NCBI GenBank assembly: GCA_014208095.1
Contig: JACHMT010000002.1
Location: 620,001-684,000 of the forward strand
Reading direction: 5' to 3'
DNA from: Actinospineispora eucalypti
GTDB lineage: Bacteria > Actinomycetota > Actinomycetes > Mycobacteriales > Pseudonocardiaceae
DNA length: 64,000 nt
A program made the translations under genes and the position numbers. Below the pieces are notes generated by a model. The model was not told where the DNA came from. It saw only the letters and a list, made by a program, of their open reading frames with translations, and ran no database searches. Of the stretch, positions 32,081 to 40,678 are shown one piece after another (within the stretch, counting starts at the first letter, position 1; the number at the start of each line of letters is the position of its first letter).

Positions 32081-33136
32081 TCAGCTCCGGGCGATCGCGT
32101 TGGTCGGCGTGCGCGGAAGCGGCCGGCCGGTCTCCTCGGCGACCATCGCCTGGGCCACCCTCCGGGCGCGCACCGCGGCGCGGTCGGCCTTCACGTTGAT
32201 GTCGCGTCCTGGCTCGCCCTCCTCCGCCAGCTGGCGCTGGACGACCTCGAGCACCGCCGCGTCCCGGCCGATCATGTCCAGGAAGAACCCCCGCAGGTGG
32301 TCGGAGACCAGCGCGCGGTCCGTCGAGTAGTTGCGCGCCACCCGCAGGAACACGTGCGTGGTGGTGGGGGTCTCCGGGGTGAACCCGTGCATCCGCAGCT
32401 GCTCGTAGGAGTCGCCCTGCTCGGTGTCGATCACCCACCGCTGCACGTGCAGGGCCGGCGAGACGAAGGTGCCCTGCTCCCGGCGGTGGTACTCGGGACC
32501 CCGGGGCAGCCCGGTCGCCTCGGCCTCCCACGGCGCGAGCCGGGCCGGGGGCAGCGCGCGGGTGTACCGCACCGACATCTCGGACACCTCGACCTCGTCC
32601 AGGTAGGGCAACCGGTCGATGCCGGGCGGCACGTTCGCCGGGTGCATGGCGAACACGTTGGTCAGGTCCAGGTAGTGCTCGTGCAGCAGCAGGTAGTTGG
32701 CCCCGACGTGCAGCCGCTCGCCGAAGCTCGCCCACCCCGGATCGGTCAGCCACGGCGTGGCCGGCGGGGTGCGCAGCGCGGCCGCCCCCGGCTGACCGAG
32801 CCAGATCCACACCAGGGGCCCCCGCTCGAACACCGGGAACGTGCGCACCCGGGCGCCGATCGGCGGGTTCTCCTGCGAGGGCACGTCGACACACACGCCG
32901 TCCGGGTCATAGGCGAACCCGTGGTAGCCGCAGACGACCCGGTCGCCTTCCAGGTGGCCGGAGGACAGCGGGTAGGCCCGGTGCACGCACCGGTCCCGCA
33001 TCGCCACCACCGCGCCCGCGCCGGTGCGGTAGAGCACGACGGGGACGTCGAGCAACCGGCGGCCCAGCGGCCGCCGCCCGACCTCCTCGCTGGTCGCGGC
33101 CACGTACCAGCAGTTGAACGGGTAGTTCGGCTTCAT
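32081..33136 (-). CDS. VanA-like Rieske mono-oxygenase, iron-ligand His replaced
   Basis: A 351-residue Rieske oxygenase of the vanillate/phenoxybenzoate demethylase type. The Rieske ligands are Cys50-x-His52 and Cys69-x2-His72. In the catalytic domain the D-L-S-H-x4-H motif of this family reads DLTNVFAMHP: Asp157, then Asn160 where the first iron His should be, and His165. The codon is AAC, one base away from CAC. Two other His (152, 154) lie just before. Activity is uncertain. It starts at ATG 33136, overlapping the reductase stop by 4 bases, and is the oxygenase of an operon with the reductase and a WS/DGAT. Confidence 0.88.
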   Translation of the reverse strand: MKPNYPFNCWYVAATSEEVGRRPLGRRLLDVPVVLYRTGAGAVVAMRDRCVHRAYPLSSGHLEGDRVVCGYHGFAYDPDGVCVDVPSQENPPIGARVRTFPVFERGPLVWIWLGQPGAAALRTPPATPWLTDPGWASFGERLHVGANYLLLHEHYLDLTNVFAMHPANVPPGIDRLPYLDEVEVSEMSVRYTRALPPARLAPWEAEATGLPRGPEYHRREQGTFVSPALHVQRWVIDTEQGDSYEQLRMHGFTPETPTTTHVFLRVARNYSTDRALVSDHLRGFFLDMIGRDAAVLEVVQRQLAEEGEPGRDINVKADRAAVRARRVAQAMVAEETGRPLPRTPTNAIARS

Positions 33137-34125
33137 AGGTCGAGCACCAGCCTTTCCGAGCGCGACCGGGAAACACAGATCATCATGGCGTCGCCGGCGG
33201 CGCGTTCGGCGTCGGAGAGCACGGAGTCACGGTGGTCGACCTCGCCTTCGATCACCTCGCATTCGCAGGTCCCGCAGACGCCCTCCATGCAGGCGCCGAG
33301 GACGTCCAGGCCGGCCTCCTCGGCCAGCTCGTAGATCGTGTCGTCGGGGCCGACGGTCAGGGTGACGCCGGAGCGCTGGCAGACCACCTCGAAGGTGTCC
33401 AGCGCCTCCGGCGAGGGCTCGCCGACCGGCTTCGCGGAGAACCGCTCGATGTGCAGGCTGCCCTCGGGCCACGGACGGCAGGCGTTCTCCACCGCGGTCA
33501 GCAGGCCCTCCGGCCCGCAGCAGTACACCAGCGTGTCCGGGCGCGGGGTGCCGAGCACCGAGGGCAGGTCCAGCATACCGCGTTCATCCTGCGGGCAGAC
33601 GGTGACGCGTTCCCCGTACCGCTCCAGCTCGTCCAGGAAACCCATCGACGCCCGCTCGCGCCCGCCGTAGAGCAGGTGCCACTCGGCTCCGCGCGCCTCG
33701 GCCGCCTCGATCATCGTGAGGATCGGGGTGACGCCGATCCCACCGGCGACGAACTGATAGCGCGGCGAGCTGACCAGGGGAAAGTGGTTGCGCGGCCCCC
33801 GCACCCGCAACGTGGCCCCCGGTTGCACCCGGTCGTGCACGAACTCCGAGCCGCCCCGGCTGTTGGGGTCGCGCAGAATCCCGACCCGCCACTCGGCGCG
33901 GTTGCCGGTGCTGCCGCACAGCGAGTACTGGCGCACCAGCGACTCGGTGAGCACCAGGTCGATGTGCGCGCCCGGGGTCCACTCGGGCAGGTCCGAGCCG
34001 TCCGGGTGGGCCAGGGTCAGGGTGACCACCCCGTCGGCGGCCACGTCCCGGCGGCGCACCTCGAGGTCGGCCTCGACCTCCCGGTACGTGGGCTTCCTCG
34101 CCGTGGCGAGGCTCATCTCGGTCAC
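33133..34125 (-). CDS. VanB-like ferredoxin-NAD(P)H reductase (PDR family)
   Basis: A 330-residue phthalate dioxygenase reductase-type protein: FMN/FAD site RQYSLCG (about 66-72), NAD(P) site GGIGVTPILTM, and a C-terminal plant-type 2Fe-2S ferredoxin domain with CMEGVCGTCECEV and a later CVSRS Cys. It passes electrons from NAD(P)H to the Rieske oxygenase encoded immediately downstream. Its GTG start at 34125 overlaps the WS/DGAT stop by 4 bases and its stop overlaps the oxygenase start. Confidence 0.93.
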   Translation of the reverse strand: MTEMSLATARKPTYREVEADLEVRRRDVAADGVVTLTLAHPDGSDLPEWTPGAHIDLVLTESLVRQYSLCGSTGNRAEWRVGILRDPNSRGGSEFVHDRVQPGATLRVRGPRNHFPLVSSPRYQFVAGGIGVTPILTMIEAAEARGAEWHLLYGGRERASMGFLDELERYGERVTVCPQDERGMLDLPSVLGTPRPDTLVYCCGPEGLLTAVENACRPWPEGSLHIERFSAKPVGEPSPEALDTFEVVCQRSGVTLTVGPDDTIYELAEEAGLDVLGACMEGVCGTCECEVIEGEVDHRDSVLSDAERAAGDAMMICVSRSRSERLVLDL

Positions 34126-35489
34126 TGCGTCACTCCCCCGCTCGACGTGGCCTTCTCCAGTGCCACCTCCAGCTCGTCCAGCGCTTCCCCGGTGCCGACC
34201 GCGATGCGCTGCATGCTCGGCACGGTGTCCCGGCAGGCGGTGAAGCAGGCCGCGTACTGGCCGGCGTAGCTGAGGAACGTGATGTTCAGCGCCTGGCCGT
34301 CGAAGACCATCGAGATCGGGTAGAAGACCTCCATCCGCGCGCCGTTCAGGTACAGGTGCTGGCGCGGGCCCGGCACGTTGGAGATCACCAGGTTGTAGAC
34401 CGGGGCCGAGCGGCCGGCCAGGTTCAGCGCGACCTGCCCGATGTACGGGCCCATCACCAGCGAACCCAGCGCCTCCTGGGTCACCCGGCTGGGCAGCTTC
34501 TTGAACCGCTCCTTGGCCAGCGTGGTCGAGTGGTGCACCGCCATGAGCCGTTCCACCGGATCGGCGATCTCGGTGTGCAGCTTGGCGATGATGAACGAGA
34601 TCGCGTTGCCCACGCTCTCGTCGGCGCGCACCGAGACCGGTACCCCGGCGGTGAGGCTCTTCTCCGGCAGCTCACCCCGGTCGACCAGGTAGTTGCGCAG
34701 GGCGCCCGCGCACACGCTCAGCACCACGTCGTTCAGGGAGACCCTGGCCAGCTTGGCCAGCCGGGACAGGCGTGCCACCTCGAACCGCTGGGTGGCCACC
34801 CGCCGCGCCGCGTGCAGCCGTCCGTTGAAGATGGTCTTCGGCGACGTGAACGCGGACGCGTTGCCCGGGTCGCTGCTGGTCTGCAGGTCGTACAGCGCCT
34901 TCACCAGCTTGGCGGCGTCGCCGACCTTGTTCAGGTCGGACACCGTCGGCAGGCGAAGCCGCGAGCCGGCCCGCTTCGGCACAGCCTTCGGCGCGACCTC
35001 CCAGAAGGCCGGCATGTCGCGGGTCTCCGGGCTGGGTGACATGACCCGCTCGAGCAGCCGGATGGCGCCCATGCCGTCGATCTGCGAGTGGTGGAGCTTG
35101 AAGAACAGCGCGAACTCGTCGTTCTCCAGGCCCTCGATCACGTGCATCTCCCACAGCGGGCGGCGCCGGTCCAGCGGCGTCGAGTGCAGTTGGGAGGCCA
35201 GGATGCCCAGCTCCCGCTCGCCACCGGGTTTGGGCAGCGCCGAATGCCTCAGGTGGTAGTCGAGGTCGATCTGGTCCGGGGACAGCGTCTCCCAGTCCGG
35301 CACCAGCCCGGACCGGACCCGCAGGTTGAACGGCGGCGCGAAGTTCCGGCAGTTGGACCACCGCGCGACCAGCCCGCGCACGTAGTCGTCCCCGGCGCCG
35401 TCCGGCCGCGACCATCTGGTCAACATGCTGACCTGCGCGCCGCGGTCCGGCTTCTCGGCCAGCAGGAACCCGGCGTCGCCCAGCTTCAT
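34122..35489 (-). CDS. WS/DGAT-family acyltransferase
   Basis: A 455-residue wax ester synthase/diacylglycerol acyltransferase-like protein: N-terminal LGDAGFLL, catalytic HHSQIDG (about 130-136, HHxxxDG), NDVVLSVCAGALR and a C-terminal ISNVPGPRQHLYL. It would esterify an acyl-CoA with an alcohol. ATG at 35489 overlaps the stop of the P450 fragment upstream. It is unusual that it is embedded between an oxygenase and a P450, which hints that the oxygenated product is trapped as an ester. A second, distinct WS/DGAT lies at 51597-53021. Confidence 0.88.
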   Translation of the reverse strand: MKLGDAGFLLAEKPDRGAQVSMLTRWSRPDGAGDDYVRGLVARWSNCRNFAPPFNLRVRSGLVPDWETLSPDQIDLDYHLRHSALPKPGGERELGILASQLHSTPLDRRRPLWEMHVIEGLENDEFALFFKLHHSQIDGMGAIRLLERVMSPSPETRDMPAFWEVAPKAVPKRAGSRLRLPTVSDLNKVGDAAKLVKALYDLQTSSDPGNASAFTSPKTIFNGRLHAARRVATQRFEVARLSRLAKLARVSLNDVVLSVCAGALRNYLVDRGELPEKSLTAGVPVSVRADESVGNAISFIIAKLHTEIADPVERLMAVHHSTTLAKERFKKLPSRVTQEALGSLVMGPYIGQVALNLAGRSAPVYNLVISNVPGPRQHLYLNGARMEVFYPISMVFDGQALNITFLSYAGQYAACFTACRDTVPSMQRIAVGTGEALDELEVALEKATSSGGVTQ

Positions 35490-35836
35490 CGCGCGACTCC
35501 GGCGAACCGGACCGGCAGGCTGGTCAGCGAGTTGACGAACGTGGAACGTACGCAACCGGTCGGCCCCGCCACCTCGATCTCCGGCAGCCGGTCGATGATC
35601 CGCGGCAGCGCGACGGAGATCGTCTTGATGGCCAGGAACGCGCCGTGGCAGTGGTGCGGACCGCCGCCGCCGAACGCGTAGTGCGGAACGTCCCGCACCG
35701 GCCGGCCGAGGTCGAACCGGTCCGGGTCGTCGACGACGTCCGGGTCACGGCTCGCCGAGGCGTACCACATGACCAGCTCGCGCGGCGGGCCGTCCGCCCA
35801 GAGCGCCAGGTCAACGGTGCTGAGATCGCCAGGCAT
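35486..35836 (-). pseudogene. C-terminal fragment of a cytochrome P450
   Basis: A 116-residue reading frame that matches only the end of a P450: RELVMWYASASRDPDVVDDPDRFDL (K'-helix/meander), then the haem loop FGGGGPHHCHG with the Cys kept, and the last strand pair. About 290 residues of the N-terminal part, including the I-helix and ExxR, are absent. Upstream DNA (35837-36179) has no reading frame that restores them. Its end overlaps the WS/DGAT start (ATGA), so the translation signals of an older operon are still in place. It is a different subfamily from the intact P450s at 26580 and 36180. I call it a remnant. Confidence 0.8.
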
Positions 35837-35889
35837 CGGACACCCCCGTGGTGTGGGCCGTCGGTCCGAGCAGAAGCTACCTAGAAATT

Positions 35890-35907
35890 TACTCGCAGTC
35901 TAGAGTA
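35890..35907 (-). promoter_or_regulatory. Second copy of the TACTCTAG-N4-CGAGTA operator motif
   Basis: On the minus strand the site reads TACTCTAGACTGCGAGTA, identical to the 3624-3641 site (TACTCTAGTGGTCGAGTA) except for four consecutive central positions after TACTCTAG. TACTC and GAGTA are inverted arms with an 8-base spacer in both. It lies 54 bases upstream of the P450 fragment and 273 bases from the intact P450 start. Confidence 0.6.
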
Positions 35908-35984
35908 GTTTGTTCGCGCAGCAACGGCTCGACTCGCGATCGCAACCGCTCTGTCCAGTGCTATATCCGATGATTGGCATCTAG

Positions 35985-35996
35985 TCGAGCGCTCGA
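35985..35996. promoter_or_regulatory. 12-bp palindrome TCGAGCGCTCGA
   Basis: A perfect 12-bp palindrome in the 35837-36179 gap. Its TCGAGxGCTCGA form is like the core TCGAGTGCTCGA at 18964-18975 before the CoA ligase, with CTAGT before it and an A/T-rich run after it. It may bind the same factor. The assignment is by similarity only. Confidence 0.4.
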
Positions 35997-36179
35997 CATT
36001 TTGCTGCTATGCATCGTGGGGAACAGGGAGAGGGGTCGTCGACGCCTGGGGCCTGGCGGCCCACCGCCGACCCGGCTACTCGGCCTCGATGGAGGTGCTG
36101 CTGATCGAGCTGTTCGCGCACCGAGCTCCGCGTGTTACTCTAATAGTAAAATATTGAGTCTCCGAGGAATGGAGTCCGC

Positions 36180-37445
36180 ATGAGCACCTCGCCGCACACT
36201 CCCGAGACCGGTGAACTCAACCTGAGCACGCTGCGCTTCTGGGGGCTCCCGCGCCAGGTGCACCTGGACACGTTCAAGTGGCTGCGCGAGAACGACCCGG
36301 TCAGCTGGCACCAGGCCCCGGAGGCGCTCGACCCGGGCCTGGACAACAGCAAGGGCTACTGGTCGATCGTCAAACACGCGGACATCAAGGAGATCTCCCT
36401 CAACTCGGGGATCTTCAGCTCGGCCGAGGGCGTCTTCCTGGACGACTTCCCCCAGCTGGAGACCATGCTGTCGTTCATCGTCACGGACGCGCCCCGGCAC
36501 CCGCGGATGCGCGGCGTGGTGAGCTCGGCGTTCACCCCGAGGCACCTCCGCAAGCTCGAGGCGGACACCGCGGCGACCGTGCGGGCGATCGTCGAGGAGG
36601 CGGCGGCCAAGGGCGAGGGGGACCTCTGCGCGCTGATCACCAAGGAGGTGCCGGGGCGGGTGTTCGCGTCGTTCTTCGGCATCACCGAACGCGACGAGGT
36701 GCAGTACGTGATGGACCTGGCGGAGCAGATGGGCGCCTGGGCCGACCCGGAGTTCGCGCACATCGGCTCCCCGCTGCAGGTGTTCGCCGATGCATCGGCC
36801 CGCCTGGGCGAGCTCGCGCTGCGCATGGCCAAGCAGCGCCGGGAGAAGCCGGGCGACGACCTGATGACCTGGGTCTCCCAGGCGCAGTACGAGGGCCAGA
36901 CGATGAGTGTGGAGGAGGTCGGCGTCTTCTTCGCCCTGCTGGCCGGCGCGGCCAACGACACCACCCGGCACTCGATGGCCCACGTGCTCGCCCTGTTCGC
37001 CCAGCACCCGGACCAGCTCGCGTACGTGCTCGAGGACTTCGACGCCCGCGCGGATGCCGCGATCAACGAGTGCCTGCGGTTCGAGCCGCCCCTGATGCAC
37101 TTCCGCCGCACCGCGACCCAGGACTACGAGTTGCGCGGAACGACCATCCGGGCCGGCGACAAGGTGGTGCTGTGGTACATCTCCGGCAACCGCGACGCCG
37201 ACGTCTTCGACGACCCCGACGGGTTCGACGTGCGGCGCCCGCTCAAGCGGAACCCGCACCAGGCGTTCGGCGGCGGCGGCCCGCACTACTGCCTGGGCCA
37301 CATGCTCGGTAAGCAGATGATCAAGGCGGAGATGCGGGAGATCTACAGCCGCATGAAGGACCTCCGGGTCGGCGAGCGGGAGCTCATGCTGTCCAACTTC
37401 ATGAACGGCGTGAAGACGCTACCCGCAACCTGGACCCCCGCCTGA
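36180..37445 (+). CDS. Cytochrome P450
   Basis: A 421-residue P450 with I-helix GAANDTTRH, ExxR in NECLRFEP, and haem loop FGGGGPHYCLG (Cys about 370). It is a close paralogue of 26580-27848; large blocks of the two proteins are identical. The ATG at 36180 has GGAG seven bases upstream; an earlier ATG at 36169 is out of frame. TACTCTAATAG (36136 on) in its promoter shares the ACTCTA half-motif. No electron-transfer genes are adjacent. The P450 fragment with a different haem loop lies just upstream on the other strand. The substrate is unknown. Confidence 0.93.
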   Translation: MSTSPHTPETGELNLSTLRFWGLPRQVHLDTFKWLRENDPVSWHQAPEALDPGLDNSKGYWSIVKHADIKEISLNSGIFSSAEGVFLDDFPQLETMLSFIVTDAPRHPRMRGVVSSAFTPRHLRKLEADTAATVRAIVEEAAAKGEGDLCALITKEVPGRVFASFFGITERDEVQYVMDLAEQMGAWADPEFAHIGSPLQVFADASARLGELALRMAKQRREKPGDDLMTWVSQAQYEGQTMSVEEVGVFFALLAGAANDTTRHSMAHVLALFAQHPDQLAYVLEDFDARADAAINECLRFEPPLMHFRRTATQDYELRGTTIRAGDKVVLWYISGNRDADVFDDPDGFDVRRPLKRNPHQAFGGGGPHYCLGHMLGKQMIKAEMREIYSRMKDLRVGERELMLSNFMNGVKTLPATWTPA

Positions 37446-37530
37446 TGGCCCGCATCCGCATCAACTGGCGAAAGGACACTCGGGACCCGAGTCGATCGGC
37501 CACTACCAGCAGATCCAGTCCATCTACACT

Positions 37531-37552
37531 TGACAATCAGCATGTATTGTCA
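37531..37552. promoter_or_regulatory. 7+8+7 inverted repeat before the F420 oxidoreductase
   Basis: TGACAAT and ATTGTCA are perfect inverted arms around CAGCATGT, 15 bases before the ATG at 37567. The motif does not match the ACTCTA family and overlaps the probable promoter, so a repressor site is likely. Confidence 0.6.
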
Positions 37553-37566
37553 CACAGTCTCGGTGT

Positions 37567-38585
37567 ATGAAGCTGGGCATCACCATGCCGACCCGCACCG
37601 TCGAGCTGGCCCGGGTCCCCGAGTACGCGCGCTGGGCCGAGGAGGCCGGGCTGGACTCGGCCTGGTCGTGGGAGCTCTACCGCAACCCGCTGGCCATGCT
37701 CGCCACCTCGGCGCTGGCCACCGAACGCATCGCCCTGGGGACCGGGCTCGCGGTGGCCGCCAGCCGCACCCCCTTCGAGATGGCGAACGCCGCCGCCGAC
37801 GTCGACGAGCTGTCCGGCGGGCGGACCCTGCTCGGGCTCGGCTACGGCGTCGGCGAGTTCCTCACCACGCTGCACGGGGTGCCCGCCGACCGGCCGCTGC
37901 GCCGGATGGACGAGTACCTCGACGTGCTGCGGCTGTCCTGGGCCTACCTGGCCACCGGGCAGGCCGAGGAGTACCGGGGCGAGTACTACTCGTTCGCCGC
38001 GCCGCCGTTCAACCCGTGGGGCGTCCGGTCGCTGGCCCGGCCGTCCATCCCGGTGTACCTGGGTGCGGTGCGGCCGAACATGTTGCGGCTGGTCGGGCGC
38101 AAGGCGGACGGGTGGATCGGCTATCTCGGAACCCCGGGCGTAGTACGCGACCAGGTGCGTCCACTGATCACCGAGGGTGCGGCCGAGGCCGGCCGGCAAC
38201 TCTCGGACGTGGACCTGATGCTGGAGCTGATCTGCTCGGTCAACGAGGACCGGGAGCTGGCCGTGGCCCGGGCCCGCAAACAGGTCGGGTTCTACGTCTG
38301 CCACCCCACCAGCGACCCCGTGGTGGCCGGTGCCGGGATGACCGACCAGGTCACCGCGCTGCGCACGGCACTGATGACATCGGGCCCCGCCGTGCTGGCC
38401 GACACCAGCGACGATCTGGTGAACACCTTCTCCCTCACCGGCACGCCGACGAGGTGCGCAAGCGGCTGGCCGAGTGGGAGGGGCTGGTGGACCACCTGGT
38501 GCTGCACACCCCCTACGTGCCGCCGTTCACCGCCGAGGAGAGCGAGGACTGCTTCCGGGCCATCCGCGACATGGTGAAGGGCTAG
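37567..38585 (+). pseudogene. LLM-class F420-dependent oxidoreductase with an apparent frameshift
   Basis: A luciferase-like protein of about 339 residues: LDSAWSWELYRN (about 30), LSGGRTLLGLGYGVGEF, and PVYLGAVRPNMLRLVG. The reading frame is normal to about 38446 (SLTGTP) but then gives non-homologous Trp/Cys/Arg/Ser-rich residues. The expected continuation, DEVRKRLAEWEGLVDHLVL and on to RAIRDMVKG, is found in the next frame and ends at 38585. One base missing in ACGCC_GACGAG explains it. It may be a real recent mutation or a sequence error. The end at 38585 is four bases before the next gene start, which supports the original length. The substrate is unknown. Confidence 0.8.
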
Positions 38586-38589
38586 CGGG

Positions 38590-39900
38590 GTGCCCACGGC
38601 GGCGGTGGTCGGGGCCGGGCTGAGCGGGCTCACCGCCGCCCATCGGCTGAGCACGGCCGGGTGGTCGGTGCGGGTGTTCGAGGCGGCCCCCCGGGTGGGC
38701 GGGCGCACGGTGAGCGACCGGATAGGCGGCTACCTGGTCGACGGCGGCGCGTCCGCATTGGGCGCCAGCTACCGGGCCTACCTGGACCTGGTGGCCGAGG
38801 TGGGGCTCACCACCGTGCCTTCCTCGCCCTACATCGGCATCTACCGGGACGGGCGCATCCACCACCTGCGGCTGGACCGGCTGGTCCGCTCGGCGCTGGG
38901 CACCCGGGTGCTCTCCGCGCGGGCCAAGCTGCGCGCGGTGCGGCTGGCGGTGGACCTGGTCCGGGCCCGGGCGGCCGGTTACCTGGACTACAGCGACATG
39001 CGCCGGTCCGCCCCGTTGGACACGGAGACCGCCCGGGACTACGCGCTGCGGGCCCTGGACGCGGAGCTGGAGGAGTATCTGTGCGGTCCGGTGGTGCGCT
39101 GCATGCTCATCGCCGGCACCGACCGGGTCAGCCGGGTGGAGCTGTTCTCCGGGCTGGCCAACATCTTCTCCTCGCGCATCCACGCGCTGGTCGGCGGCCA
39201 GGGCCGGCTGGCCGAAGAACTGGCCGGTCGGCTGGACGTGGCCCTGTCCGACCCGGTCGAACGGGTGGCCGACCTGGGGCACCGGGTGGCCGTGACCCAC
39301 TCCGGGACCGCCGACGAGTTCGACGCCTGCGTGGTCAGCGCCCCGCTGCCGGTGGCCCGGGAGATCTGCCCGGACCGGGCGGCGGTGCTCGGTCCCCTGC
39401 ACGACGCGCTGGGCTACACCCAGGCCATCACGGTCGCGGTGGGTACCAGGATCGCCCCGGACTCCCCCGCGATGCTGGTGCAGATGCCCGCCAAGGAGGA
39501 CCCGGACATCGCGCTGCTGTTCCTGGAACACCACAAGGCACCCGACCGGGCCCCGCCCGGACACGGCCTGATCGGCTGCGACTGGGATACCGCGGCGGCC
39601 GAGAAGTGGATGGGCGCCACCGACGAGGAGATCGTCGAGCACACCCTGGCCTCGCTGCGCCGGGTGTTTCCGGAGCTGTTCGCCGGCGCGGCCGACCCGG
39701 TGGAGCTGACCCACGTGACCCGCTGGCGCCACGCGCTGCCGCTCACCTCGGTCGGGGCCTACCGGCACATCGGCGAGTTCAACGCCGCGCTCGACCCGGC
39801 CGACCGCATCCAGTTCGCCGGCGACTACATGTCGGCGGCCGGCCAGAACACCGCCGTGGAGTTCGGCACCCGGGCGGCCCACAACCTGCTCTCGAGGTGA
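38590..39900 (+). CDS. FAD-dependent amine-oxidase/phytoene-desaturase-like oxidoreductase
   Basis: A 436-residue flavoprotein: N-terminal dinucleotide site VVGAGLSGLTAAHRL (6-20), the FAD-contact EAAPRVGGRT (about 33), and a C-terminal FAGDYMSAAGQNTAVEFGTRAA segment. Length and domain order fit the amine oxidase/protoporphyrinogen oxidase/carotenoid desaturase group. It starts at GTG 38590, 4 bases after the end of the frameshifted oxidoreductase, so the two were probably co-transcribed. The substrate is unknown. The gene is not next to phytoene synthase or porphyrin genes, so no specific pathway is claimed. Confidence 0.85.
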   Translation: MPTAAVVGAGLSGLTAAHRLSTAGWSVRVFEAAPRVGGRTVSDRIGGYLVDGGASALGASYRAYLDLVAEVGLTTVPSSPYIGIYRDGRIHHLRLDRLVRSALGTRVLSARAKLRAVRLAVDLVRARAAGYLDYSDMRRSAPLDTETARDYALRALDAELEEYLCGPVVRCMLIAGTDRVSRVELFSGLANIFSSRIHALVGGQGRLAEELAGRLDVALSDPVERVADLGHRVAVTHSGTADEFDACVVSAPLPVAREICPDRAAVLGPLHDALGYTQAITVAVGTRIAPDSPAMLVQMPAKEDPDIALLFLEHHKAPDRAPPGHGLIGCDWDTAAAEKWMGATDEEIVEHTLASLRRVFPELFAGAADPVELTHVTRWRHALPLTSVGAYRHIGEFNAALDPADRIQFAGDYMSAAGQNTAVEFGTRAAHNLLSR

Positions 39901-39978
39901 AAGTTCGTCCCCCGAACTTCTCCGCGCGCCCGGCCGGCCAGTACGCTTGCTGGTTCCCTCGGGCGAGACGGCGTACGA

Positions 39979-40584
39979 ATGTGGTTGCGAGCCCTGACGA
40001 GATGGACGCCCGGCCGGCGTGACGCCGGCCGGGTCGACGAGTGCAGCCTCGAGCGCGCGGTGCTGCTCGCGGGCGGGCTTTCCGAGGAGGAGCACCGTCA
40101 CCGGGCGTTCCGGGCCGCGCAGCTGGAGCGGGTGGCCGAGGAGACGCCGAGGGCGGCTTCGGCGGCGATCCGGCACGGCCACACCGAACCGGCCGACGAA
40201 ACGATGCGCCACCGGGCGCTGCGGCGCCATCTCGGCACCACCATCCCGGCGCTGAACCTGATGGGCATCCAGACCCTCTGGCCCGGCGAGCCGCCCTTCG
40301 ACGCGCATCGGGCCGTGATCGACGTGACCCGGGTCTACCTGCGCGGACCCGGCGACGACCAGGTGCACACCCGTGTCGGCGACAGCCTGGACGCCTTGGG
40401 CGGGCTGATCGGCGAGTTCCACCGGTCCACGGTCTTCCTGAACGGGCTGCGCATCGAACCGAAGGACCCGTCCAGCGGCGAGCCGCTGGTGCTGGTCGCC
40501 GCGCATCCGGCGATCATGCTGGCGTTCGGCGAGTTCCTGGCCCGCAAGTACGTGCTGGAGGGCTGGACCCTCTACGAACCCTAG
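39979..40584 (+). CDS. Hypothetical protein
   Basis: A 201-residue protein I do not recognise. The first 18 residues are Arg-rich; the middle (about 30-110) is helical and charged (EEEHRHRAFRAAQLERVAEETPRAA), and the C-terminal half (about 115-201) has the look of a compact alpha/beta domain with DDQVHTRVGDSLDALGGLIGEF and AAHPAIMLAFGEFLARKYV. The ATG at 39979 lacks a clear ribosome site. It lies 78 bases after the amine-oxidase-like gene, possibly in the same unit. No signal peptide or transmembrane helix is seen. Confidence 0.55.
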   Translation: MWLRALTRWTPGRRDAGRVDECSLERAVLLAGGLSEEEHRHRAFRAAQLERVAEETPRAASAAIRHGHTEPADETMRHRALRRHLGTTIPALNLMGIQTLWPGEPPFDAHRAVIDVTRVYLRGPGDDQVHTRVGDSLDALGGLIGEFHRSTVFLNGLRIEPKDPSSGEPLVLVAAHPAIMLAFGEFLARKYVLEGWTLYEP

Positions 40585-40678
40585 GCTGCCCACCGCCGGT
40601 CCGAGGTGAACCCGCCCCCCGGGGACACCGCGTAGCCCAGTGACCGCGGCCGCCTTTCACCACGCTGGCCGGGCACCA

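Larger units (their letters stand above)
35837..36179. other. Gene-free 343-base intergenic region with operator-like repeats
   Basis: No convincing gene. The part at 35878-36000 is clearly AT-richer than the surroundings and holds the motif at 35890-35907, the 12-bp palindrome TCGAGCGCTCGA (35985-35996) and the AT-rich run before the P450 start (36136-36153). It is the divergent promoter region between the P450 fragment and the intact P450; the lost 5' part of the fragment gene may once have been here. Confidence 0.6.

Noticed and set aside
35985..35996. Possible IS or att-site end at the 12-bp palindrome
   Set aside because: No transposase, direct repeats or integrase are nearby; an operator is simpler.
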